Below, piece by piece: positions 1-8,691 of a stretch of 64,000 bases of DNA. The notes beneath the pieces are model-generated. The model was not told the origin of the DNA and searched no databases. It saw only the letters and a program-made list of their open reading frames with translations. This DNA is from UBA5314 sp035560815 (GTDB taxonomy: Bacteria; Bacillota; Syntrophomonadia; Syntrophomonadales; Syntrophomonadaceae). Numbering within the stretch: the first letter of the stretch is position 1; each line of letters starts with the position of its first letter. Location of the stretch: NCBI GenBank assembly GCA_035560815.1, contig DATMYR010000069.1, forward strand, positions 148,538 to 212,537, in the 5' to 3' direction. Both the position numbers and the translations under genes were made by a program.

Positions 1-2
1 TG

Positions 3-1082
3 GCCGGGCACGCATTCAATATCAACTCTCCCCGCCAGTTGGGGCAGGTGCTTTTCGAGGACCTGGGCCTGAAAGTTGTGAAGAAAACCAAGACCGGCTA
101 CGCGACCGGGGCCGAGATACTGGAAGAATTATACGACGAGCACGAAATCATTCGCTATATTCTAGATTATCGCCAGCTGGCAAAATTGAAGTCCACCTAT
201 GTGGATGCGCTGCAGGGTCTCATTCATCCGGATACCGGCCGGGTGCATACGATTTTCAAGCAGGCACAGACGGCTACCGGACGGCTTTCCAGCGTGGAAC
301 CCAACCTGCAGAATATTCCTATAAAAATGGAAGAAGGGCGGCGCATACGCAAGGCCTTCGTTTCCGGCTTCGAAGATTGGCTGTTGGTTTCCGCCGACTA
401 TTCCCAAATCGATCTGCGTGCTTTGGCCCATATCAGCGGGGATGAAACCCTGATTGAGACTTTTAACCAGGGCATTGACATCCACACCCGGACTGCGGCA
501 GAAATCTTCCATGTTTCGTTGGAGGGAGTGACCGGTGAACTGCGCCGGCGAGCCAAGGCCATCAATTTTGGGATTATCTATGGAATGAGTGATTTCGGAC
601 TGGCCCGGGAGACCGGGGTAAGCCGGAAAGAAGCTCGCATTTATATTGACAACTACCTGGACAGCTACCCAGGGGTCAGGCAGTATATGCACGACATTGT
701 GGAATTTGGCAAGGAATATGGCTATGTGGAAACGGTCTTAAAGAGGCGGCGCTACCTGCCAGATTTAAACGCAAAAAACCGTATGGTCCAGGCCAATGCC
801 CAGCGTATGGCATTAAATACACCCATTCAAGGTACTTCAGCCGATATTATCAAGCTGGCTATGATCAAAGTGCATCAGGATCTGCAGGAGAAAGGTTTGC
901 GAGCCCGCATGCTTTTACAGGTTCATGACGAGTTGGTGATGGAAGTACCGATTGAGGAATTGACTGAGGTGGCGGTCTTGCTTAAAGAGGATATGGAAAC
1001 CGCTTTTCAGATGAAAGTGCCGCTGGTGGTGTCATTAAAGACGGGAGCCAACTGGTACGATATGCAAGCCATGAAGATGTGA
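3..1082 (+). CDS. polA: DNA polymerase I, C-terminal part (5' end outside window)
   Basis: This is the polymerase domain of family A DNA polymerase I, which fills gaps during repair and removes Okazaki primers. The frame is open from base 3, so the gene begins upstream and about 359 residues are visible. Motif A (DYSQIDLR, near base 396) carries the metal-binding Asp. Motif B reads RRRAKAINFGIIYG, the O-helix that binds dNTP. Motif C reads QVHDELV with the second catalytic Asp. Family A enzymes usually have Glu in DYSQIELR; Asp here is a conservative change. The 3'-5' exonuclease and 5' nuclease regions lie outside the window. mutM follows after 36 bases, as in many Firmicutes. Confidence 0.97.
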   Translation, partial: AGHAFNINSPRQLGQVLFEDLGLKVVKKTKTGYATGAEILEELYDEHEIIRYILDYRQLAKLKSTYVDALQGLIHPDTGRVHTIFKQAQTATGRLSSVEPNLQNIPIKMEEGRRIRKAFVSGFEDWLLVSADYSQIDLRALAHISGDETLIETFNQGIDIHTRTAAEIFHVSLEGVTGELRRRAKAINFGIIYGMSDFGLARETGVSRKEARIYIDNYLDSYPGVRQYMHDIVEFGKEYGYVETVLKRRRYLPDLNAKNRMVQANAQRMALNTPIQGTSADIIKLAMIKVHQDLQEKGLRARMLLQVHDELVMEVPIEELTEVAVLLKEDMETAFQMKVPLVVSLKTGANWYDMQAMKM

Positions 1083-1118
1083 TTCACTCCATGGGGATGG
1101 TGAACGGAGGACAGAACA

Positions 1119-1925
1119 ATGCCGGAGCTGCCGGAAGTGGAAACCATAAAAACCTCCCTCCAGTCCAATGTGGGGGCCAGTATTCAGAAAGTGGAGCTGC
1201 GCCGGGAGGATATCGTTCGGAAAAGTGATTTCGATATAGATGAACTCAGCGGTCAGATTATTTCCTCGCTGGAACGGCGCGCCAAGTTCCTCGATTTTAC
1301 TCTCTCCAGCGGGCGCCATCTGGTCGTCCACCTGGGCATGAGCGGGCGGCTCTACCAGGTGGAAGCCTGCCAGCCTGAAGAGGGTCTTCATATGCATCTA
1401 GTTCTGCATCTGGACAACGACCGCCGTCTGATCTATCAGGATGCGCGCCGTTTCGGCGGGGTGTGGCTGCTTGACGAACCTTCGGGTATTTTCTCGGGAC
1501 TGGGGGCCGAGCCGCTCACTGCGGCATTTACCCCGGCCTACCTGGAGAAACAGATTAAGGGACGTAAGATAGCTATTAAGAGCCTGCTCCTTGATCAAAA
1601 ACGAATTTCGGGGATCGGCAACATCTATGCCGATGAGGCCCTTTTTGCGGCGGGAATACAGCCCCAGCGCCCTGCGGGAAGTCTTCATAAAACTGAGATA
1701 AAGGCTCTGGTACGGGCGATTAAGAAAGTCCTAAAGCAAGGAATAACTGCTCGGGGAACCACGTTGCGGGACTTCCGGGATGGTTACAACCAGGCCGGAG
1801 GCTTCCAGGATTACCTGCAGGTTTATGGAAGAGCAGGGGAGCCCTGCCCAGGCTGCGGTCGCCCTCTTGAGCAGAAGCGCATTGGTGGGCGCAGCAGCCA
1901 TTTCTGCAGTTGCTGCCAGAAATAG
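1119..1925 (+). CDS. mutM: Formamidopyrimidine-DNA glycosylase (Fpg/MutM)
   Basis: This base-excision repair glycosylase/AP lyase removes 8-oxoguanine and ring-opened purines. The protein starts MPELPEVE, where Pro2 is the nucleophile and Glu3 the catalytic acid, which fixes the start; GGAGG lies 8 bases upstream. The length of 268 residues is normal. The C-terminal zinc finger is intact, with C243, C246, C263 and C266 (C-x2-C-x16-C-x2-C). The gene sits in a repair-associated cluster with polA upstream and ytaF/coaE downstream. Confidence 0.97.
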   Translation: MPELPEVETIKTSLQSNVGASIQKVELRREDIVRKSDFDIDELSGQIISSLERRAKFLDFTLSSGRHLVVHLGMSGRLYQVEACQPEEGLHMHLVLHLDNDRRLIYQDARRFGGVWLLDEPSGIFSGLGAEPLTAAFTPAYLEKQIKGRKIAIKSLLLDQKRISGIGNIYADEALFAAGIQPQRPAGSLHKTEIKALVRAIKKVLKQGITARGTTLRDFRDGYNQAGGFQDYLQVYGRAGEPCPGCGRPLEQKRIGGRSSHFCSCCQK

Positions 1926-2022
1926 ACGGCCCATCGGACGGCTCTTCACTGGTAACGTTTTAATAGTTCTATCCATATAGTAGCTATATATTTACTGACT
2001 ATTTGGATAGGAGTGGCTGCAG

Positions 2023-2658
2023 GTGGACGTCTGGGCAATATTACTGGTTGGCCTGGCCTTGAGTATGGACGGGTTTATGGTTGGCATTGCGTATGGAATC
2101 AAGAAGATCGGTCTGCCACTGGTTTCCCTACTGGTGATCACCCTCGCGTCTGTTTCCGTTGTTAGCATTTCTATGATATTCGGGAAAGGGCTGGCTCTGG
2201 TAATACCCCCGGTTTTTGCCCTACATATAGGGGCCTTTCTCCTCATAGGCCTTGGTCTTTATCACTTGATGAGTGGCATACGCCAGAAGATCAACAACCT
2301 GGAGGGCGATGAAGAAGAACCTATCTTAACCCTGAGTATTAAAGCCCTGGGCATAATCATTCAGATCTTAAAAAATCCCTCTCGGGCCGATTTTGATGCG
2401 TCGGGAGAAATCGGTCTGCGAGAATCGGTGTTCCTGGGCCTGGCTCTGTCCGTGGATGCTCTGGGAGCTGGGATTGGCCTGGCGCTCACTGGAGCCAATA
2501 TTTTGTATACTGCCTCCAGTGTTGGTATGATACAATTTATTCTAGTTAACAGCGGGATATTCTTAGGCAAATTCATTAACAGCGAAAGGCTGAAAGAAGC
2601 GCTCTCTCTGGTGCCGGGGATTATTCTCATAGGCATCGGGCTTTTGAAAATCATGTGA
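2023..2658 (+). CDS. ytaF: YtaF-type sporulation-associated membrane protein
   Basis: This 211-residue polytopic membrane protein has six hydrophobic stretches and two related halves, each with an LALS(M/V)D motif (ALSMDGF near residue 10 and ALSVDAL near residue 143). That is the arrangement of the MntP/YtaF family. The position between mutM and coaE matches the Bacillus subtilis ytaF locus. The GTG start at 2023 follows a TAGGAG ribosome site. A role in sporulation or metal export is family inference; nothing in this sequence shows the substrate. Confidence 0.85.
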   Translation: MDVWAILLVGLALSMDGFMVGIAYGIKKIGLPLVSLLVITLASVSVVSISMIFGKGLALVIPPVFALHIGAFLLIGLGLYHLMSGIRQKINNLEGDEEEPILTLSIKALGIIIQILKNPSRADFDASGEIGLRESVFLGLALSVDALGAGIGLALTGANILYTASSVGMIQFILVNSGIFLGKFINSERLKEALSLVPGIILIGIGLLKIM

Positions 2659-2673
2659 AGTCGGTGAGTGGGC

Positions 2674-3276
2674 ATGAGAATTATAGGGCTGACCGGGGGA
2701 ATTGCCAGTGGCAAGAGTACGGTGAAAAAGGCCCTGGAGGAACTGGGAGCGGTTGTGATCAGTGGGGATGATGTAGCCCACGAAATCATGATGCCAGGAA
2801 AACCAGCCTGGGCCGATACCGTAGAAATTTTCGGGGAGGAGATCCTCAACCCCGATCAAACCATTAACCGGGCTAAATTGGGAAGTATTGTTTTTAATGA
2901 TTCCCGTCTCCTCAAAGAGCTCGATCACATTGCCCATCCACGGGTGATGGAGCACTTTAAGAATGAACTCCAGGAGACCAGAGCCGCGAACCCGAATGCG
3001 ATTGTAGTGATGGAAATCCCCCTGCTTTATGAGGCGCACATGGATAGAATATGCGATGAGGTGTGGGTGGTATGGGTGGATCGGGAGACCCAGATTACCA
3101 GGCTTATGAATAGGAACGAACTGAGCCGGGAAGATGCCATTAAGCGGATTGAGTCTCAGATGTCCCTGGAGGAAAAAGCCCAGCGGGCTGATCGGGTTCT
3201 AGACAATACGCGAGGAATAGAGGAAACTATAACAATAGCCACCAGATATTTCAATGAAATAATACACAATGCTTAA
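2674..3276 (+). CDS. coaE: Dephospho-CoA kinase
   Basis: This enzyme catalyses the last step of coenzyme A synthesis, phosphorylating the ribose 3'-OH of dephospho-CoA. The P-loop GGIASGKST lies at the N terminus, followed by a GDDVAHE segment typical of CoaE. MEIPLLYE and the lid region RNELSREDAIKRIESQ are also family hallmarks. The ATG at 2674 was chosen over the in-frame GTG at 2668 because GGTGAG (2663-2668) is then correctly spaced. The length is about 200 residues, the family norm. It starts 16 bases after ytaF and is probably cotranscribed with it. Confidence 0.95.
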   Translation: MRIIGLTGGIASGKSTVKKALEELGAVVISGDDVAHEIMMPGKPAWADTVEIFGEEILNPDQTINRAKLGSIVFNDSRLLKELDHIAHPRVMEHFKNELQETRAANPNAIVVMEIPLLYEAHMDRICDEVWVVWVDRETQITRLMNRNELSREDAIKRIESQMSLEEKAQRADRVLDNTRGIEETITIATRYFNEIIHNA

Positions 3277-3318
3277 ATAAAATATAATAATCAACCTTTT
3301 CTAACCGGGGGTTATAGC

Positions 3319-3885
3319 GTGGCGATTGTGAGGTCAAAATCCAGATATTCCAGGATTCTTTGGATTACCATCCTTATTTTTTTTACCCTTCTTCTAACCT
3401 TTTCTAAATGGATCGGCATTTTCTATCCCGAACCAAACCGGGATGTTGTGTTTAAAGAAGCCGGGGAATACGGGGTAGACCCTTATCTGGTCTTCGCCAT
3501 CATTCGCACGGAAAGCAAGTATCAGAACGCAGCCGAATCGCCCGCCGGAGCGAAGGGGTTGATGCAGATTATGCCGGAAACAGCCCAATGGATTGCCGGG
3601 CAACAAGGAATTAAGGGCTTTGATGTGGCCAAGTTGCACGATCCTACCACGAATATTGCCTTCGGTTGCTGGTACCTGGCCGATTTAAATAAGGAGTTCG
3701 ATGGGCGACTGCCCCTCGTGATAGCTGCTTACAATGCCGGTCGGGGACGGGTGCGGGAGTGGGTGATCAACGGTACCTGGGATGGAGACCCATCCCAGTT
3801 GCAGCGCATACCTTACCAGGAGACCCGCAAATATGTAGACAACGTATTACACAGCTATGATGCCTACCAGGCAATATATCAGTAA
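3319..3885 (+). CDS. Membrane-anchored soluble lytic transglycosylase (SLT domain)
   Basis: This peptidoglycan lytic transglycosylase has 188 residues. An N-terminal membrane anchor (residues about 12-32, no lipobox) is followed by the SLT fold. The catalytic Glu lies in RTESKYQ, with GAKGLMQIMPETA and AYNAGRGRV as the other conserved SLT motifs. It is predicted to act outside the membrane. The GTG start follows a GGGGG-rich ribosome site. coaE followed by an SLT gene is a common order in Clostridia. A terminator follows immediately. Confidence 0.93.
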   Translation: MAIVRSKSRYSRILWITILIFFTLLLTFSKWIGIFYPEPNRDVVFKEAGEYGVDPYLVFAIIRTESKYQNAAESPAGAKGLMQIMPETAQWIAGQQGIKGFDVAKLHDPTTNIAFGCWYLADLNKEFDGRLPLVIAAYNAGRGRVREWVINGTWDGDPSQLQRIPYQETRKYVDNVLHSYDAYQAIYQ

Positions 3886-3896
3886 TAGGAATTCAT

Positions 3897-3917
3897 AGCC
3901 CCCATGAGGGGCTTTTT
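3897..3917 (+). terminator. Intrinsic terminator of the polA-slt cluster
   Basis: The inverted repeat AGCCCC/GGGGCT encloses a short loop and runs into TTTTT. It closes the transcript of coaE-slt 12 bases after the slt stop. Confidence 0.85.
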
Positions 3918-3970
3918 CCATTTCTGTGTCTGGCCGGGTTACTAGAGGCATAGTACGCTGCTTCATTTAA

Positions 3971-4005
3971 TATAATGTCCCCATAAGTAAACAAAAAGGG
4001 GACAT
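3971..4005 (+). promoter_or_regulatory. TATAAT box plus 8-bp inverted repeat over the ribosome site of the next gene
   Basis: TATAAT occupies 3971-3976. ATGTCCCC (3975-3982) and GGGGACAT (3998-4005) are perfect inverted repeats 15 bases apart. The second arm contains the GGGG of the ribosome site of the gene starting at 4009. It could be a repressor operator or a hairpin hiding the ribosome site. No good -35 was seen. Confidence 0.4.
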
Positions 4006-4008
4006 GGT

Positions 4009-5619
4009 ATGGGCAGGTACCTGAGACATAAACGCCTGGTAGTTGTAAGCGCACTCGTTCTGACTTTTCTAGTGGGGATAGCCTTCTATATTCACAGGGT
4101 AGTGGTGGTAAATGCCAGTCTGGATAGTCGTCCTTTGGAAATAGGACTGGCAGGCAGTATCGATACTGCCGAACCAGCCCAGGTTAGCAATCACCAGGAG
4201 CTCCTGCTGGCTTCCCTGCTTTATGAAGGATTGCTCACTTATGATGAGCAATCATCCAGCCTCAAACCCAATATTGCCAAAAACTGGTCCTTCTCTACAG
4301 ATGGCAAGACTTTGGTTGTTACGTTAAACAAGGATGTGCATTTTATCAATGGCCGTTTGCTCACAGCGGCGGATGTGAAAAAGTCCTGGGAAAAGAATTT
4401 CACCAGTGCTCAGGATATGCCGGCGTTTAGCCTTTTCCTCGGCATTCAAGGGGCATCGGAACGTTTGGAAGGGAAAACCAGTGATGTTAGCGGTATTCAG
4501 GTAGTCAATGATTTTACATTAAAAATTGTTCTTACTCGTGCCAATGCATCTTTTCCCGCCATGCTCACAAATCCGGTTTTCTGGGTCTATGACTGCCAGG
4601 AAGGCAACCCGCCCTTTGCGGGAACGGGTCCTTTTGTTGTCAGGCAAAACCCTGACAATAAAGACATCTGGCTGGACCGTAATGAGAAATACCATGGGGG
4701 ACGGCCACTCGTCACCAGTCTTCACATTACTGTTTATCCTGATCAGGAGGCCGCCTTTCAGGCTTATAAAGCAGGAAAACTTGATTACCTGGATGCGGTG
4801 CCCCTGGGGGAGTTGGCTGGAATAGAAAAGGATGAGAAATATAGCAAGCTATTGATTGACAGACCACTTTGGGATACCTATGATATCGGCTTCAATCTGA
4901 ACCGGGCTCCATTTAAAGACAACTATAAATTGCGCCGGGCATTGAACTATGCAGTGGACCGTCAGACTATCATCGACAAGGTCATGGGCGGCAATGCTAC
5001 GCCACTTAAAGCAGTTCTTCCTCAGGGCATACCAGGATTCAATGAATCCCTGCGTGGATATTCCTATGATCCCGATCGGGCCAAAGCCCTTTTGGAGGAG
5101 GCCGGGTATCCCGGGGGTAAAGGCCTCTCGACGGTTATATTAAGCTACAACAACGATGAAGGCCACCGTCTGGTGGCTGAAACTGTGGCCCAGCAGCTCG
5201 GGCAGGTCGGGTTTCCTGTCCAAATCCAGCCTATGGATTGGAGCTACTATAAGAGCCAATTGAACGCCATGAATCTGACCCTTTTCCGCATGGAATGGCG
5301 TCCTGATTACCCCGATGCGGATGCTTTCCTGTACAGTATATTTCATAGCAGTAAGATGGGTGTGAGCAATTATGGTGGCTACAACAACCCGCAGGTAGAT
5401 AAAATGCTGGAGGCCTCCCGCAGCGAAGTCCACAATCCTCAAGAAAGAATCGCCATGCTCAACCGAATCGAGGAAATGCTGGTTGATGACGCCCCCTATA
5501 TCTGGTTATTCCAGCGCAAGGCTGCCAAAATGATTAGCCCTCAGGTTCACAATCTGAAGCTGGATGGAATGGAGAATGTCGATTGGGCCAAAGTGGAACT
5601 GCACAAACTGCAGATATAG
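4009..5619 (+). CDS. ABC-transporter peptide/solute-binding protein (SBP family 5, OppA-like)
   Basis: This 536-residue protein belongs to the extracellular solute-binding family 5, which binds oligopeptides, nickel or other solutes. Family features include the N-terminal segment around SIDTAEPAQ and the core KLRRALNYAVDRQTIIDKVMGG. N-terminal residues 9-27 form a hydrophobic signal anchor, but there is no lipobox cysteine, unlike typical Gram-positive binding proteins. It is therefore probably anchored by the uncleaved helix. No permease or ATPase gene is adjacent, so it is an orphan component, and the substrate cannot be read from sequence. Confidence 0.9.
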   Translation: MGRYLRHKRLVVVSALVLTFLVGIAFYIHRVVVVNASLDSRPLEIGLAGSIDTAEPAQVSNHQELLLASLLYEGLLTYDEQSSSLKPNIAKNWSFSTDGKTLVVTLNKDVHFINGRLLTAADVKKSWEKNFTSAQDMPAFSLFLGIQGASERLEGKTSDVSGIQVVNDFTLKIVLTRANASFPAMLTNPVFWVYDCQEGNPPFAGTGPFVVRQNPDNKDIWLDRNEKYHGGRPLVTSLHITVYPDQEAAFQAYKAGKLDYLDAVPLGELAGIEKDEKYSKLLIDRPLWDTYDIGFNLNRAPFKDNYKLRRALNYAVDRQTIIDKVMGGNATPLKAVLPQGIPGFNESLRGYSYDPDRAKALLEEAGYPGGKGLSTVILSYNNDEGHRLVAETVAQQLGQVGFPVQIQPMDWSYYKSQLNAMNLTLFRMEWRPDYPDADAFLYSIFHSSKMGVSNYGGYNNPQVDKMLEASRSEVHNPQERIAMLNRIEEMLVDDAPYIWLFQRKAAKMISPQVHNLKLDGMENVDWAKVELHKLQI

Positions 5620-5632
5620 TTTCCTGAACCGA

Positions 5633-6568
5633 TCACAGTCCGTTTACTGGCATTTCGGCATCTTCCTCATCATCGAAAATAACTGCAGCCTGACTAGGAC
5701 TCCAGGTATTCGGTTCCCAGAGGTCATGTAGAGAAGCGGCTTGAATTCGCCAGTAGGGAGGGCCTTGCACCAAATCAAGCTGGGTTTTCTTCCTGGACAG
5801 CTTTGATGATCCTTGAAAAGAGGCCTGCAAATCTACCTTAAAGCTAGCCGGACCTAGCGCTTCCATCCCAACTATACGGATCGATTGAATTTTCAGCTGG
5901 GAAGTCATTCCGGGGCTGTCCGGAGGACCGTATACCATGCGATCAGCCAGGCCCCGGTCGCCTTGATTCAAGATAGTAATAAATATTTTAATTACATCCT
6001 CTGGTGGCTGGGACTGCATTTGCTGCTCAAATTGGCCTGCTGCTTTCCAGATCATTACCTGGTGAGCTAGATCTGGCCGTCCGCTGGCGTGAGTCCTACT
6101 GTCCCGAAAGTGAAGGCAGAAATGACCATTGAAATTATTGTTTTGAATAGCGCCTGCACCATGCGGCATACCATTCATGGAAGCTGCGATTTTCCGGCCG
6201 TCATTCAGCACCACGACTACAGCCCGCCGTCTCCAGCTCCACTGGCCATATATAGCTTTCATCGTTTTTGTGTCCAGGGCGCTTAGAGGCTGGACATCAG
6301 CATGGAAGCTGCCCGCCCTGCGCTGCACTTTGAATTGCTGTCCGGTTTCATAATCGATGATAGTAGCCTGTGCATATTTGGGGAATATACTTTTTGCATC
6401 ATTCCAGGATAGGTATTCGCCCTTTATATTATTGTTATCTTCCAGGGAGCCTGGAGGCTGGGGATCTTTAGACATAGGGCGACGTGCCACCAAAAATAGA
6501 CCCAGAGCTATTAATATCAGCAGCAGTATCGACCCAAGCAGCCGTTTTCGCTGCACCAATACGAACAT
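5633..6568 (-). CDS. Exported protein with a conserved His-rich domain of unknown function
   Basis: This 311-residue protein has an N-terminal membrane segment (residues about 10-28). Its conserved central part (about 52-180) contains ETGQQFKVQRRAGSFHADVQPL, WSWRRRAVVVVL, ASMNGMPHGAGAI and GHFCLHFRDSRTH. I recognise this block from exported Clostridia/Paenibacillus proteins, sometimes fused to peptidoglycan-binding modules, but know of no assigned activity. The invariant-looking His, Asp and Cys residues would suit a metal site or a cell-wall enzyme. The C-terminal part (about 190-300) resembles a small alpha/beta ligand-binding fold. It converges with the 4009 gene, with 13 bases between stops. 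Confidence 0.75.
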   Translation of the reverse strand: MFVLVQRKRLLGSILLLILIALGLFLVARRPMSKDPQPPGSLEDNNNIKGEYLSWNDAKSIFPKYAQATIIDYETGQQFKVQRRAGSFHADVQPLSALDTKTMKAIYGQWSWRRRAVVVVLNDGRKIAASMNGMPHGAGAIQNNNFNGHFCLHFRDSRTHASGRPDLAHQVMIWKAAGQFEQQMQSQPPEDVIKIFITILNQGDRGLADRMVYGPPDSPGMTSQLKIQSIRIVGMEALGPASFKVDLQASFQGSSKLSRKKTQLDLVQGPPYWRIQAASLHDLWEPNTWSPSQAAVIFDDEEDAEMPVNGL

Positions 6569-6686
6569 GAAAAAGCCCCCTTTTCACCTGTCTTCCGCCC
6601 ATCATTACATGTATATTCAGGACCTGTTATTCTATCATTCGTTGGGGGGGGTTAACACAATTAATCGCGCAAATCCGGTGCTTTTC

Positions 6687-6715
6687 TTGAAAGACGATAC
6701 GACCTGGGCTACAAT
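6687..6715 (+). promoter_or_regulatory. Sigma-A type promoter for signal peptidase gene
   Basis: TTGAAA (6687-6692), a 17-bp spacer, then TACAAT (6710-6715). The predicted start of transcription is about 15-20 bases before the lepB start, so the leader is very short. Confidence 0.65.
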
Positions 6716-6734
6716 CAAAAAAGACCGAAAGAGG

Positions 6735-7307
6735 ATGGAGTTGTATATCACGAGAGTAATCAGCGAAGCAGTCAATTGGTTGATGAGTATTGTAGTGGCT
6801 CTGATTCTTGCTGCTGTTATCAATATATTTGTGTGCCAGCCCACGGAAGTCTTGGGCAGTTCTATGGAACCCACCCTGCAGAATGGGGAGATGGTCTTCT
6901 TGTCAAAACTGCCGCACACCTTTCACTTGAATCTGAATTACGGAGATATTGTAGTCATCGACAGCCGGGTGCAATACCAGCGTTCCTGGACGGATGACCT
7001 CATGGAAAGTCCAGTTGTTCAGTTTATTACCCGCACCTCCGCACCGATTCGCAAAGACTACTGGATCAAGAGACTGATCGGCAAACCCGGTGATGTATTG
7101 GAGATTAAGGATGGTCGGGTTTTCAGAAACGGTCATCTGGTTGATGAACCCTACCTGAAGGAACCGATGAATGCAGTTGATCAAAGGATCGTTGTCCCGC
7201 TTAACGCCGTATTTCTTATGGGGGATAACCGCAACAACAGCTTCGACTGCCGGGCCATCGGCCCTGTTCCCCTGGACCACGTTCTAGGCAAAATGATATT
7301 TTCCTGA
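6735..7307 (+). CDS. lepB: Type I signal peptidase
   Basis: This membrane-bound serine protease removes signal peptides from exported proteins. One N-terminal transmembrane helix (about residues 12-32) precedes the catalytic Ser in SSMEPTL. The catalytic Lys lies in YWIKRLIGKPGDV, and box E reads GDNRNNSFDCRAIGPV (Cys replaces the usual Ser in DSR). The start is uncertain. ATG 6735 sits directly against GAGG, whereas TTG 6741 has a better six-base spacing. The frame is open far upstream into the divergent gene, but that extension is not coding-like. Confidence 0.94.
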   Translation: MELYITRVISEAVNWLMSIVVALILAAVINIFVCQPTEVLGSSMEPTLQNGEMVFLSKLPHTFHLNLNYGDIVVIDSRVQYQRSWTDDLMESPVVQFITRTSAPIRKDYWIKRLIGKPGDVLEIKDGRVFRNGHLVDEPYLKEPMNAVDQRIVVPLNAVFLMGDNRNNSFDCRAIGPVPLDHVLGKMIFS

Positions 7308-7418
7308 ATGATGCTTCGGGGAAGGATAGAAGTTCGATCAGTTAGTGGTAGTGCACTGCTCGGAATAAAGGCTATTTGAAGATAAAAGGGTTTAAGAACC
7401 ATTACGTGGAGGGATAAT

Positions 7419-7649
7419 ATGCCACTCACACCCGAACAGCGCGAAGCCTGGGAGAGAGAAAAAGCTGAAAGGCTGGAGCGTGAAAAACAGCAAGAGGAAT
7501 TAGTGCTCAAGAAACATGATGAAATAGAGAAAATCGACCGTGCCATCAATACGGTGGAACGTCAGGAGAAGAGGAAGAAGATCCTCATTGTTGCAGTGTT
7601 TGTCATCTTTTATGGGTTGATGGGCTTCTGGTACTTTTTCCTGCGCTGA
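7419..7649 (+). CDS. Small charged protein with C-terminal membrane anchor, unknown function
   Basis: This 76-residue protein has a long Glu/Lys/Arg-rich helix (residues 1-52, probable coiled coil) followed by a single membrane helix at the C terminus (about 54-75). GGAGG lies 7 bases before the ATG. No family recognised. The layout suggests a tail-anchored protein with its coiled coil in the cytoplasm. Confidence 0.7.
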   Translation: MPLTPEQREAWEREKAERLEREKQQEELVLKKHDEIEKIDRAINTVERQEKRKKILIVAVFVIFYGLMGFWYFFLR

Positions 7650-7705
7650 AATATGATCCGTTTATTGGTCCTGAGAACAACTTGATGACATCTCGGCCCA
7701 TTATA

Positions 7706-8593
7706 TTACAGGCATTCTTGAACCCGTCTCACGAGAAGATCCACACAGGTGCGGATATTGCCAGGGGTATAGATGCGCAGATCACCCCGGTAATAGTTCT
7801 GGAAAAGTCGTTCGCGCATTTCTTCCCCAGGAATCCCGGCATCGTACATGTCTCGAATACGGGTAAAAGCTTCCCGAGCAGCCAATAGGGCACGCTGGTA
7901 AAATGCGTCAATTTCATTGCCGGTCCAGATTCTCTCATGAGGAATAGCCAGGACCCGGCTGGGGTATCCGCGAAGCCTCTCTATGGTTTCTATGTACAAT
8001 GGATAGCTCTGAAAGAAGATTGGGAAGATTTCGGTATCGGAAGACTGGAAACCAGCCGCATCGGAAATGAACATGACCCGGTCTGAAGGAAGATATGCAG
8101 CCAGACTGTCAGAACTATGCCCGGGTGCGCTGATAATTTCCAAAACTACCCCGGCTTCCGGAACAATATGATCACCCTCTTGTACAGTCCTTTCTACATC
8201 AATGTGATCTACCTGGGAAATTTCAACATTTGCTTCTAGAAGTCCCTCATTGGTCAGCACAGCAAGCATCGATTTGTCTTGATTAAAAAAATCGGCCAGG
8301 ATAGCAGCTTTACCCAGAACCTTTTGCGCCTTGGGACTAGCCGTCAGCGCTGCACCGGGGAATAGCTCCTGCAGAGAGGGGATGCCGCATACGTGATCGA
8401 AATGGGCATGCATGGCCAGGAGATGTTCAACATGAGGTAAAGAAGGATGACCGTGTTCCTCCCACTGCTTTCTTAAGCCCGCTACAGCACCGCTAACACC
8501 ACATTCCACAAGGGCCGCTCGACTTTTGCCAACTACGAAGAAGTTGAAATGCCGATTACCTAAACACAGGACATGCTCGCTCAGGCGCTTCAT
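7706..8593 (-). CDS. Metallo-beta-lactamase fold hydrolase
   Basis: This MBL-fold metal-dependent hydrolase has about 295 residues. The dinuclear metal motif HAHFDH is present, with the later ligands in APGHSSDS, ISDAAG and a C-terminal IPHER. The start is placed at ATG 8593 because AAGGGGAG is well spaced there; an 18-codon upstream extension has no ribosome site. The substrate is unknown: hydroxyacylglutathione-hydrolase-like, lactonase and phosphodiesterase activities occur in this superfamily. The adjacent nitroreductase reads the same way, about 100 bases upstream. Confidence 0.88.
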   Translation of the reverse strand: MKRLSEHVLCLGNRHFNFFVVGKSRAALVECGVSGAVAGLRKQWEEHGHPSLPHVEHLLAMHAHFDHVCGIPSLQELFPGAALTASPKAQKVLGKAAILADFFNQDKSMLAVLTNEGLLEANVEISQVDHIDVERTVQEGDHIVPEAGVVLEIISAPGHSSDSLAAYLPSDRVMFISDAAGFQSSDTEIFPIFFQSYPLYIETIERLRGYPSRVLAIPHERIWTGNEIDAFYQRALLAAREAFTRIRDMYDAGIPGEEMRERLFQNYYRGDLRIYTPGNIRTCVDLLVRRVQECL

Positions 8594-8691
8594 GAAAAAC
8601 TCCCCTTCTTCTCTCTCTAAACCCTGCGTAAACTCCGGGATGCACAACCTGCAGATAACCTTTCGTCCTCTGTTTTCAAGGTATTCTTATA

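Noticed and set aside
162..692. Long minus-strand open frame opposite polA
   Set aside because: It is a shadow of the polymerase gene; no ribosome site and the plus-strand motifs are intact.
1969..2010. CTATCCA/TGGATAG inverted repeat before ytaF, considered as a riboswitch or operator
   Set aside because: Only 7 bp with a 28-base gap; no riboswitch core could be recognised.
6357..6734. N-terminal extension of the signal peptidase frame
   Set aside because: It overlaps the divergent exported-protein gene and passes through the -35/-10 promoter; the peptidase fold starts near 6735.
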